From Treponema sp. (GTDB taxonomy: Bacteria > Spirochaetota > Spirochaetia > Treponematales > Breznakiellaceae): a DNA stretch of 14,833 nucleotides. The DNA lies in assembly GCA_009784995.1 (NCBI GenBank), contig WQXE01000033.1, positions 1-14,833 on the forward strand, in the 5' to 3' direction. Below the pieces are notes generated by a model. The model ran no database searches, was not told the origin of the DNA, and saw only the letters and a list, made by a program, of their open reading frames with translations. How positions within the stretch are numbered: position 1 is the first letter of the stretch; the number at the start of each line of letters is the position of its first letter. The position numbers were made by a program, and so were the translations under genes. Shown here piece by piece: positions 6,855-13,623 of this stretch.

Positions 6855-8924
6855 TTAACCCTTCTTTTTTGTCAGCAATTCCACAGCTTCATGTTCAGAT
6901 GACGCGTTAATTACAGCTTCGCGTAAAGCTTCGTCTCTAAAAATCGAGCCAACCGCGGCGAGAAATTGCACGTACAAACCGCAGTCTGTTTTTGGAGAAA
7001 CAATTAAAACAAATACGCGGGATAATTGCCCGTCCATAGAATCAAAATTTATTCCTTCTTTGCTGATACCTATGGCGACTGTGGTTTCCGCGATTCCGTC
7101 GGTCTTGGCGTGAGGTAACGCGATACTGTGTTCCATGCCGGTACTCATGGCTTTTTCCCGTTCAAAGACATCCGCCAGAACAAGGTCTCGATCAAGTAGC
7201 TTTCCTTGTGCGTCAAGCGAATCAACAAGCTCTGTAATTATTTCTTCTTTTGTAGCGCCTTTTAATTTTAAAATAAAACTACCGTGATTAATAAGAGCCA
7301 GAATATCTTTTGTGGTACGGGCTTTTGTATCCAGTAAATCTTTTTTCATTTTCGCGGGATCGGCGGATGTTTTTAATTTTTCAATGCTGTTGGAAAGTTC
7401 AAGTATAACTTCGTAGATTTCGTTTTTTACAAACGGCATATCGGTTTTGGAAGTTGTTATGGTAATTAATTTATTTTTTTCTGTTATAAATAAAGCGATA
7501 TCATCTTTGCGCGCCTGGGCAAAACCTTTGTCTTTACTCATTGTTTGAACATAAAAACCTTCGTTGCGAAGTTCTTCTAAAATATTGCTCATAACAAGGT
7601 CCGCGATTTCTTTTGTTCCGAATATCCAGTTTTCAGAAATACTGTCATCATCGATTTCCGGTTTTTTTGTCCCGCGCCCGGGAAGTTTTAACATTAAAGC
7701 GAGGATTGGAGGACACGCGATAATAGAAAGAAAAATCATAAAGACCGCCGCGGAAAAATGCTGATTACTAATTACGCCGGCTGCAAGTCCTATACCGCAG
7801 GTAATTAAAGAACCTTCTCCGCGCGGAATCATTCCAGCTCCAATACGCAATGCACCTAAACGGTTAAAACCGGAAATCATAGCCATAGCGCCATTGCCGA
7901 TCATTTTAGCGAAAACAATAACCACCATGAACAAAGAACCAAAAATTAATACAGGCGGTGTAATAATTTCGCGGACATTTACCATCATACCCATGATCGC
8001 GAAGAACATCGGCACAAAAAATATGTATAGTGAATGAATACGTTCCTGTATCACAGCGGCAATATCTGTTTTTGAAAGTGAAAGCCCCGCGATGTACGCT
8101 CCGATGATTAACGCCAAGTCCTGTTTTTCTAAAAGTCCCGCCAAAATAAAAGCAATGCCAAGCGCGAGTACAGAAAACTCGATACTGTTTTTAAATAGTT
8201 TTAAAAATGAAGCGAGAAATTTTGAACAAAGCAATAAAATAGTTGTAGCGCCTAACCAGATTCCAAAAATCCTGCCTGCCATAATTAGTATTTCCGAAAT
8301 AGAAGGTATAAACGCTGAACCTCCGCTTGTGGCAGAAAAAATTCCAATAACTACCGCTAACAGAATGATCCACAAAACATCTTCAAAAACACCCGCGGAA
8401 ATTATTGTTACGCCTTCGGGTGAATCCATTTTATTGCGTTCAGATAAAATCCTCGCGCTTATGCCTACAGAAGATGTCATGGCGATTACTCCAAAAAACA
8501 TACAGTACGGATCTAATATAGAAGATTTTAATAAAATAGCGGCACATAATGTTCCCGCGGCGAACGCGAGTACAGCTCCAATAATTCCGATTAATCCGCC
8601 TTTTAATGAATAACGAAGAAACAATCGCAGGTCGGTTTCCAAACCGGAAACAAAAAGTAAAACAACAGAGGCGACTGTCGCGAATGAATATAGTTCAACA
8701 CTAACCGCGAGACCGCTAACTTCGGAAATTGGAAAAATGCCGTTTGGAAAACCCGGCAGTGTTATACCGCCAAGAGCGAATGGACCTATCAGAACACCTG
8801 CCGAAAGTTCTCCAAGTACTGAAGGTATTCCCGCCTTCTTCGCTAAAAAACCAAACAGGCGAACGGCAAATAAAATAATACCTATCTGGAGAACCAGTTG
8901 GGCAACAAGATCTGTAATCTGCAT
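6855..8924 (-). CDS. CPA2-type cation/proton antiporter with C-terminal PTS EIIA-type domain
   Basis: This is a 689-residue protein. Residues 1-~420 are a multi-helix membrane domain of the monovalent cation:proton antiporter-2 (KefB/NapA-like) family, including the signature-like 'LGELSAGVLIGPFALGG' near residue 40. Residues ~425-560 are a soluble linker. Residues ~560-689 match the PTS EIIA type-2 (fructose/nitrogen EIIA) fold, with 'SIALPHAKTDG' carrying the phospho-accepting-type His605 and 'GISKEGINFDSMDG' further on. The antiporter half would exchange Na+ or K+ for H+ in the inner membrane; the EIIA half could let phosphorylation or metabolite state gate it (inference). No clear ribosome-binding site precedes the ATG at 8924, but the N-terminal helix starts correctly there. 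The gene is divergent from the AOR operon across 65 bases. It could transport K+ or Na+; the sequence does not decide which. Confidence 0.92.
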   Translation of the reverse strand: MQITDLVAQLVLQIGIILFAVRLFGFLAKKAGIPSVLGELSAGVLIGPFALGGITLPGFPNGIFPISEVSGLAVSVELYSFATVASVVLLFVSGLETDLRLFLRYSLKGGLIGIIGAVLAFAAGTLCAAILLKSSILDPYCMFFGVIAMTSSVGISARILSERNKMDSPEGVTIISAGVFEDVLWIILLAVVIGIFSATSGGSAFIPSISEILIMAGRIFGIWLGATTILLLCSKFLASFLKLFKNSIEFSVLALGIAFILAGLLEKQDLALIIGAYIAGLSLSKTDIAAVIQERIHSLYIFFVPMFFAIMGMMVNVREIITPPVLIFGSLFMVVIVFAKMIGNGAMAMISGFNRLGALRIGAGMIPRGEGSLITCGIGLAAGVISNQHFSAAVFMIFLSIIACPPILALMLKLPGRGTKKPEIDDDSISENWIFGTKEIADLVMSNILEELRNEGFYVQTMSKDKGFAQARKDDIALFITEKNKLITITTSKTDMPFVKNEIYEVILELSNSIEKLKTSADPAKMKKDLLDTKARTTKDILALINHGSFILKLKGATKEEIITELVDSLDAQGKLLDRDLVLADVFEREKAMSTGMEHSIALPHAKTDGIAETTVAIGISKEGINFDSMDGQLSRVFVLIVSPKTDCGLYVQFLAAVGSIFRDEALREAVINASSEHEAVELLTKKKG

Positions 8925-8950
8925 ATTACTACTGTACTTTATTAATTAAT

Positions 8951-8985
8951 TTATTTCCAGTAAAATCTTTTTATAACAACGGGGG
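8951..8985 (+). promoter_or_regulatory. Possible promoter and ribosome-binding site of the AOR operon
   Basis: In the 65-base divergent gap, TATAAC (8972-8977) is a fair -10 element; only weak T-rich -35 candidates (around 8950-8956) lie upstream. A GGGGG run (8981-8985) four bases before the ATG serves as the ribosome-binding site, which would again make the leader very short. No operator is evident. Confidence 0.3.
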
Positions 8986-8989
8986 AATT

Positions 8990-9412
8990 ATGCCTAAAAT
9001 ACTTCAGCCTAAGGAAATGAGAAAATGTCTTGGCTGTTTTTCATGTATGAGTGTCTGTTCAGTAATTAACCATAAAAACCATTCACTTATAAAAAGCGCT
9101 ATAAAGGTTCGAACTTCAGGAGGTATGTCTGGCAGTTTTGTAGCGATAGTGTGCCTCGGATGCAACGAACCCGCGTGTATGGAAGTATGCCCAAGCCGTG
9201 CTTTAGAAAAACGAAACGGCGGCGGCGTAATATTAAAGGGAGAAAAATGTATAGGATGCCGCAAGTGCGAAGGCGCGTGCAGTGTTAAAGCCGTAAATTT
9301 TGATGAAGAAACAAAAAAACCAATTATATGCCGCCATTGCGGAATATGCTCACATTATTGTCCGCACAATTGCCTTTTAATGGTAGAAACAAAGGAGGCG
9401 GATAATGCTTAA
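8990..9412 (+). CDS. Ferredoxin-like electron-transfer subunit with four [4Fe-4S] motifs, AOR partner
   Basis: This 140-residue protein has four cysteine clusters: Cys13/16/19/23, Cys55/58/63/67 (CxxCx4Cx3C), Cys87/90/93/97 and Cys114/117/120/124, plus Cys128. This arrangement matches the DmsB/HycB-type polyferredoxin subunits with four [4Fe-4S] clusters. There is no signal peptide, so it should act in the cytoplasm. Its 3' end overlaps the aldehyde oxidoreductase start by 8 bases and contains that gene's AAAGGAGG, so the two are translated together. The expected role is to pass electrons between the tungsten enzyme and ferredoxin, NAD or another carrier; similar small Fe-S subunits accompany AOR-family enzymes in several bacteria (family knowledge). 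The actual acceptor cannot be read from the sequence. Confidence 0.92.
   Translation: MPKILQPKEMRKCLGCFSCMSVCSVINHKNHSLIKSAIKVRTSGGMSGSFVAIVCLGCNEPACMEVCPSRALEKRNGGGVILKGEKCIGCRKCEGACSVKAVNFDEETKKPIICRHCGICSHYCPHNCLLMVETKEADNA
9391..9398 (+). promoter_or_regulatory. Ribosome-binding site for the AOR gene inside the ferredoxin gene
   Basis: AAAGGAGG lies six bases before the ATG at 9405 and within the last codons of the ferredoxin-like gene. It fixes the AOR start and indicates coupled translation at near-equal ratio. Confidence 0.75.
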
Positions 9413-11168
9413 CGAAAAATATATCAAAATTTTATATATCGATCTTGATACAGAAAAAATAAAAGTAGAACAACGCGAAGATCTTATGCCGTACCTGGGC
9501 GGTGTTGGCATCGCGAGTATTTTATTAAAAGAAAATATAAAGCCGCAGCTGGAACCGCTAGACCCTGGGCAGCCGGTTGTTTTCGCGATAGGATCAGGAG
9601 CGTACATTTTTCCGGTTCTTACAAAAACTGTCGCTATGTTTATATCACCGCTTACAGGAGAGTTGGGCGAAAGTTACGCGGGCGGCAGAATGTCAATGTC
9701 CATGTTGATGGCAGGTTATGACGCGTTAGTATTAACAGGCAAAGCGAAAAACCACAGTTACCTTTCCATTTCCACAAACAATGTAAGCGTACGGGACGCG
9801 AGAGCCATGTGGGGAATGCCTGTCGGCACAGTCGGGCAATATATCCGCGATCGCGAACATCACGACGGACACGCCGTAGGAAAAAGATCGATAATACGTA
9901 TCGGGCAGGCGGGAGAAAACGGCGTCGCGTTCGCGGGCGTATGCGTTGACACATACCGCCATTTTGGAAGAATGGGGCTTGGCGCGTGTCTTGGCAGTAA
10001 AAATGTAAAAGCGATTTCGATTTACGGCAACCGCTCAATTCCTGTATTAAACGACAAACAATATTTTAAAGTTTACAAAGATATTTATAAAAGATGCACA
10101 GAAACCGACAGTATGGCAAAGTATCATGATGTTGGCACTCCGATAAATGTTCTTCCATTAAATAAATCCGGAGCGCTGCCTACTTTCAATCTGCGCGCCA
10201 CATCGTTCGAACACGCGGACCAAATCAGCGGAGAAGCTTTCGCGCATAACAATCTGGTGCGTAAAATGGCGTGTACAGGCTGCCCTGTAGGCTGTATTCA
10301 CATCGGCATGTACCGCAGAGAGTTTGACAAGGGACATGAATACGAAGCAATAAGCGTCGCCTACGATTTTGAACTTATATACGCTCTTGGTACTTTCCTT
10401 GGCGTAAGAACCACAGACGAGATTCTCGCCATTATCGAAGAGGTTGAAGAATACGGATTGGACGCGATGAGTACCGGCGTATGTTTGGGATGGGCAACAG
10501 AAGCTTTGGAACATGGTTTAATAAAATTAGATGACACATTAGTTAAACTGGAGTTTGGTGAAAGCAGAGAATATATTAAAGCCATAGAATATCTTTCCAC
10601 AGGCATAAATGAATTCTACCGCGCGCTTGGCAGAGGCAGCCGTTACGCCGCTTCCAAATACGGCGGAGAAAATTTCGCGATGCAGATAGCGGGTAACGAA
10701 ATGGCGGGTTATCACACAGGCTACGGTTCATTGGTAGGAGCAGCGGTAGGAGCGAGGCATTCACATTTATGCAACGGCGGTTACAGCGTAGATCAAAATA
10801 TGAAAGAGTTTGACGAAGACGCTTATATAGAAAAACTTTTCGCGGAAGAATGTGAACGCTGTATGACAAACTCGCTTGTAATGTGCCTGTTCGCGAGAAA
10901 AATTTATGACAGACAAACAATACTTGACGCGCTTAATTCCATTGGTTGGGATTTAACTAATGACGATCTTGGCGCTATTGGAAAACGTATTTATAAAACA
11001 AAACTGGAAATAAAAAAAGCGCTTGGTTTTGAGCAGGAAAAGGTAAAACTTCCAAAACGTTTTTTTGAAACACCAAGTATGCACGGTAAACTGGACGAAG
11101 AAACCGCCTACAGGATGATCAAAAAGTATTCCGAAAAAACTGAAGCTTTGTTAAAAGAAAGTTTATAA
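9405..11168 (+). CDS. Tungsten-containing aldehyde:ferredoxin oxidoreductase family enzyme
   Basis: This 587-residue protein is close to the ~600-residue family norm. The N-terminal domain has 'YAGGRMSMSMLMAGYDALVLTGKA' split around ~91-114, typical of the pterin-binding AOR_N fold. The [4Fe-4S] ligands are 'CTGCPVGC' (Cys290, Cys293, Cys297) with the distal Cys494 in 'SLVMCLF', the Cx2Cx3C...C spacing of characterised AORs. A pterin-contact motif 'YGLDAMSTGV' lies at ~349-358. AOR-family enzymes oxidise aldehydes to acids (or run in reverse) using a bis-pterin tungsten cofactor and ferredoxin. The upstream 16-plus-cysteine subunit is the likely redox partner, and the downstream E1/beta-grasp pair fits cofactor sulfuration. 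I cannot tell AOR from formaldehyde or other subfamily specificity. No tungstate transporter or moaA/moaC/moeA is in the window. Translation is coupled to the previous gene. Confidence 0.94.
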   Translation: MLNEKYIKILYIDLDTEKIKVEQREDLMPYLGGVGIASILLKENIKPQLEPLDPGQPVVFAIGSGAYIFPVLTKTVAMFISPLTGELGESYAGGRMSMSMLMAGYDALVLTGKAKNHSYLSISTNNVSVRDARAMWGMPVGTVGQYIRDREHHDGHAVGKRSIIRIGQAGENGVAFAGVCVDTYRHFGRMGLGACLGSKNVKAISIYGNRSIPVLNDKQYFKVYKDIYKRCTETDSMAKYHDVGTPINVLPLNKSGALPTFNLRATSFEHADQISGEAFAHNNLVRKMACTGCPVGCIHIGMYRREFDKGHEYEAISVAYDFELIYALGTFLGVRTTDEILAIIEEVEEYGLDAMSTGVCLGWATEALEHGLIKLDDTLVKLEFGESREYIKAIEYLSTGINEFYRALGRGSRYAASKYGGENFAMQIAGNEMAGYHTGYGSLVGAAVGARHSHLCNGGYSVDQNMKEFDEDAYIEKLFAEECERCMTNSLVMCLFARKIYDRQTILDALNSIGWDLTNDDLGAIGKRIYKTKLEIKKALGFEQEKVKLPKRFFETPSMHGKLDEETAYRMIKKYSEKTEALLKESL

Positions 11169-11176
11169 TATATTTA

Positions 11177-11227
11177 ACCACGAACCTCACGAACCACTGA
11201 TAATTTATCGAAGCGAGGGTTCGTGGT
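11177..11227. repeat. Intergenic inverted repeat with an internal direct repeat
   Basis: ACCACGAACC (11177-11186) and its exact complement GGTTCGTGGT (11218-11227) can form a 10-bp stem around a 31-base loop. CACGAACC occurs twice (11179-11186 and 11188-11195), so two left arms compete for one right arm. No T-run follows, so it is a poor intrinsic terminator. It looks like a small interspersed repeat or a processing/attenuation hairpin between the AOR and E1 genes. Confidence 0.6.
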
Positions 11228-11246
11228 AAAAATAAAAGAGTATTTT

Positions 11247-11978
11247 ATGTTTGAAAGATATATTAATCAAATAAATATACCTCAAATTGGAAGTGAAGGG
11301 CAGGAGAAACTTGGCATGTCTTCAGTACTTGTGGTGGGCGCGGGTGGCTTGGGTTGCCCAATCATTACCTATCTTGCTTCAGCCGGTGTCGGCAGAATTG
11401 GCATTTTGGATTCCGACACTGTGGCTTTAAGCAATCTTAACAGGCAGTTTTTACATAACACTAACGATATTGGAAAACTAAAAACAGATTCGGCGAAAGA
11501 AAAAATCAGCGGTCTAAACAATGAAATAAAAATCGAAACCTACGATATACATTTAAACGAATCAAACGCGGCGAATATTTTTAACGGATACGACATTGTA
11601 CTTGGCGCTGTAGATTCATATGAAACACGTTTTTTTATAAATAAAGCATGTGTAACACTTTCCATTCCATATATTGACGGCGGTATAAACGGTTTTAACG
11701 GTTGTGTGTTATTTTCAAATCCGCCGGATACACCGTGTTTAAAATGTATTTATCCCGAAACTTCCGCCGAAAAAAAAACAATAGGTGTGCGCAATACAAC
11801 AGGTGTATTGGGCACAACAGCGGGGGCAACAGGAACAATACAAGCGAACATCGCTTTAATTTATTTACTGGGACTGCCAAATCCGCTTGAAAATAAACTT
11901 TTATTATATGACGGACTTAGAATAAACATCGACCATATCGAAATAAAACGAAACGAAAACTGCCCTGTTTGTAATTAA
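11247..11978 (+). CDS. MoeB/ThiF/HesA family E1-like adenylyltransferase
   Basis: This is a 243-residue protein. The family adenylates the C-terminal glycine of a beta-grasp sulfur carrier (MoaD, ThiS) with ATP. 'VVGAGGLG' (29-36) is the nucleotide loop, followed by 'DSDTVALSNLNRQFLH' with the conserved Asp, Asn-Arg-Gln and His residues, 'AVDSYETRFFIN', and zinc-binding pairs 'CLKC' and the terminal 'CPVC'. The position of the family's usual cysteine before 'xxGVlg' reads 'RNTTGVLG', so it lacks that Cys and is more likely a simple adenylating enzyme than a thioester-forming one. I prefer the ATG at 11247 (AAAGAG just upstream, 'MFERYINQI' matching family starts) over an in-frame GTG at 11223 that lies in the hairpin repeat. 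Together with the next gene it probably supplies sulfur for the tungstopterin of the AOR. Confidence 0.9.
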   Translation: MFERYINQINIPQIGSEGQEKLGMSSVLVVGAGGLGCPIITYLASAGVGRIGILDSDTVALSNLNRQFLHNTNDIGKLKTDSAKEKISGLNNEIKIETYDIHLNESNAANIFNGYDIVLGAVDSYETRFFINKACVTLSIPYIDGGINGFNGCVLFSNPPDTPCLKCIYPETSAEKKTIGVRNTTGVLGTTAGATGTIQANIALIYLLGLPNPLENKLLLYDGLRINIDHIEIKRNENCPVCN

Positions 11979-11998
11979 TGGTATATAATAAAATATGA
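11978..11998 (+). other. Possible coupling mini-ORF between the E1-like and MoaD-like genes
   Basis: An ATG overlaps the E1 stop (TAATG at 11976-11980) and opens a six-codon frame, MVYNKI, whose TGA overlaps the MoaD-like start (ATGA at 11995-11998). The MoaD-like gene has no ribosome-binding site, so ribosomes might be handed on through this frame. This is a speculative reading of a 21-base stretch and may be chance. Confidence 0.2.
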
Positions 11999-12255
11999 AA
12001 ATAACTTTTTACGGGAATGTACTGGAATATACAAACAATGAAAAAACATACGAAGCCGAAAACCGCGCGAATGTACGCGAGCTTATAGATAACCTCGCTA
12101 TTAATTACGGAGAGTCTTTTAAAGATTTTATAATGGGCGAGGATACATGTTTCTTTTTAATTAATGGAAAAGGAATTATGATGACAGGCGGATTGGAAAC
12201 AAAACTAAATCCTGATGACAATATCGAACTGCTCCCATTTACAGAGGCTGGTTAA
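11995..12255 (+). CDS. MoaD/ThiS-type beta-grasp sulfur-carrier protein with Ala-Gly C-terminus
   Basis: This 86-residue protein has MoaD-like features: the first strand 'MKITFYGNVLEY', 'VRELIDNLAINYG' as the helix typical of the fold, 'FFLINGKG', and 'LNPDDNIELLPFTEAG' at the end, where MoaD reads 'l.dgDeV.l.PpvaGG'. The protein would be adenylated by the E1-like enzyme encoded just upstream and carry the thiocarboxylate sulfur used to build the pterin dithiolene. MoaD/ThiS proteins end in Gly-Gly; here the codons are GAG GCT GGT TAA, giving Glu-Ala-Gly. The terminal Gly needed for adenylation is present, but the penultimate Gly is Ala. The ATG has no purine-rich site upstream, so translation is probably coupled. 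The position in the AOR operon suggests a tungsten-dedicated carrier. Confidence 0.85.
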   Translation: MKITFYGNVLEYTNNEKTYEAENRANVRELIDNLAINYGESFKDFIMGEDTCFFLINGKGIMMTGGLETKLNPDDNIELLPFTEAG

Positions 12256-12296
12256 AAAAGAACGAAACCTTTACAATTATCTGGCGAGGAGAAATC

Positions 12297-13613
12297 ATGA
12301 TAAACAAAAATATTACGGAAAGATGGGCGCGAACAGAATGGTTTAGACAAGCTCGATTTGGGATGTTTATTCATTGGGGATTATACGCGATCCCTTCCAG
12401 AGGCGAATGGGTAAGAAGTGTAGAAAAAATGCCTTTGGAACAATACCAGCAGTTTTTTGACGAGTTTAAAGCCGAAGAATACCGTCCAAAAGAATGGGCA
12501 GCTCTGGCGAAAAAAGCCGGAATGAAATACGCGATACTTACCGCGAAACATCACGATGGTTTTTGTCTTTGGGATACAAAATTAACCGATTATAAATCTA
12601 CAAATACTCCCGCCAAAAGAGATTTAGTCCGCGAATATGTAGACGCTTTTAGAGCTGAAGGAATAAAAGTTGGTCTTTATTTTTCTATCGTAGACTGGCA
12701 GCATCAGGATTATCCACACTTTGAAGATTCGTATCATCCGATGCGGGAAAATAAAGATTATAGTAATGAAAAACGTGACATAAACAGGTACATCGAATTT
12801 ATGCACGGACAAATCCATGAATTATTAACAGGGTATGGTCATCTTGATATCATGTGGTTTGATTTTTCTTACGACAAAATGGCTGGTGATACATGGAAAT
12901 CCCAGGAACTTATTGATATGGTAAGGTCTATTCAGCCGCATATCATTATCGACAACCGCCTTGAAGGATCGGGAGAAAAATCCGGAACGATATTAACAAA
13001 CAACCCTTCAGATTTTGCCGGTGATTTCGCGTGCCCGGAACAAATGGTTCCTCCCGCCGGTATCGTTAACGAATCCGGAGACAGCGTACCCTGGGAAGCG
13101 TGTCTTACATTAAACAGTAATTGGGGTTACTGCGCCGCGGACCAGCATTGGAAACCCGCTTCGATGGTTATCCGCATGCTTGTTGAATGTGTTTCAAAAA
13201 ACGGAAACCTTCTTTTAAATGTAGGTCCTGACGCGAAGGGGCGAATACCGGCGCAGTCAATAAAGATACTGGAAGAAGTCGGAAACTGGATGGAAAAAAA
13301 TTCAAGAAGCATATACAACTGCGGTATTGCGGACTTTCCAAAACCCGAATGGGGACGTTTCACGCAAAACGGCAAAAAATTATACGCGCACATATACGAA
13401 CCGCAAGCCGGAGCCATAAGTCTTATGAACATGGCAGGCAAACTGGAAAAAGCGCGCCATCTATCGGACGGAAGCGAAGTGCGCATTCCACCCAAGGAAT
13501 GGAACTTAAGCGAATATAAGGAACACGAGTTTTTATATTTAAAGCCGGGTCATGGAAATAATTATCCTTTGCCTGACGAAACAGATACAGTCGTGGAAAT
13601 TACCCTAAAGTAA
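12297..13613 (+). CDS. GH29 alpha-L-fucosidase, cytoplasmic
   Basis: This is a 438-residue protein. Glycoside hydrolase family 29 releases alpha-L-fucose with retention of configuration. The N-terminal 'WFRQARFGMFIHWGLYAIP' and 'GMKYAILTAKHHDGFCLWDT' are hallmark segments of the catalytic barrel. The nucleophile-type Asp189 lies in 'LDIMWFDFSYD', and 'NGNLLLNVGPDAKGRIP' closes the barrel. The C-terminal ~80 residues form a small beta-rich domain. There is no signal peptide, so it should act in the cytoplasm on imported fucosylated oligosaccharides. A strong GAGGAGA (12286-12292) precedes the ATG. It follows the MoaD-like gene after 41 bases with no terminator or clear promoter, so it may be read through from the AOR operon, perhaps for lactaldehyde arising from fucose breakdown (speculation). 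It converges on the transporter gene with a 10-base gap. Confidence 0.95.
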   Translation: MINKNITERWARTEWFRQARFGMFIHWGLYAIPSRGEWVRSVEKMPLEQYQQFFDEFKAEEYRPKEWAALAKKAGMKYAILTAKHHDGFCLWDTKLTDYKSTNTPAKRDLVREYVDAFRAEGIKVGLYFSIVDWQHQDYPHFEDSYHPMRENKDYSNEKRDINRYIEFMHGQIHELLTGYGHLDIMWFDFSYDKMAGDTWKSQELIDMVRSIQPHIIIDNRLEGSGEKSGTILTNNPSDFAGDFACPEQMVPPAGIVNESGDSVPWEACLTLNSNWGYCAADQHWKPASMVIRMLVECVSKNGNLLLNVGPDAKGRIPAQSIKILEEVGNWMEKNSRSIYNCGIADFPKPEWGRFTQNGKKLYAHIYEPQAGAISLMNMAGKLEKARHLSDGSEVRIPPKEWNLSEYKEHEFLYLKPGHGNNYPLPDETDTVVEITLK

Positions 13614-13623
13614 TAAACCGATA

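Noticed and set aside
6831..6862. Possible terminator after the antiporter gene (AAGCG...CGCTT stem on the minus strand)
   Set aside because: The stem is only 5 bp with a 12-base loop and no T-run follows, so it is not a credible intrinsic terminator.
8092..8613. Plus-strand frame of 173 codons opposite the antiporter
   Set aside because: It is antisense to the membrane domain; hydrophobic minus-strand codons give stop-poor plus frames. It has no recognisable motif or ribosome-binding site.
9652..10038. Minus-strand frame of 128 codons inside the AOR gene
   Set aside because: It is antisense to the conserved AOR N-terminal domain; its Arg/Cys/Pro-rich composition is typical of a shadow frame.
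11223..11246. GTG start extending the E1-like protein by eight residues
   Set aside because: The GTG sits in the right arm of the hairpin repeat and has no ribosome-binding site. The ATG at 11247 has AAAGAG upstream and begins with the family-like 'MFERYINQI'.
11984..11989. TATAAT just upstream of the MoaD-like gene as a promoter
   Set aside because: The -10 would end five bases before the ATG and there is no -35 hexamer at an acceptable distance; the gene is better explained as part of the AOR operon.
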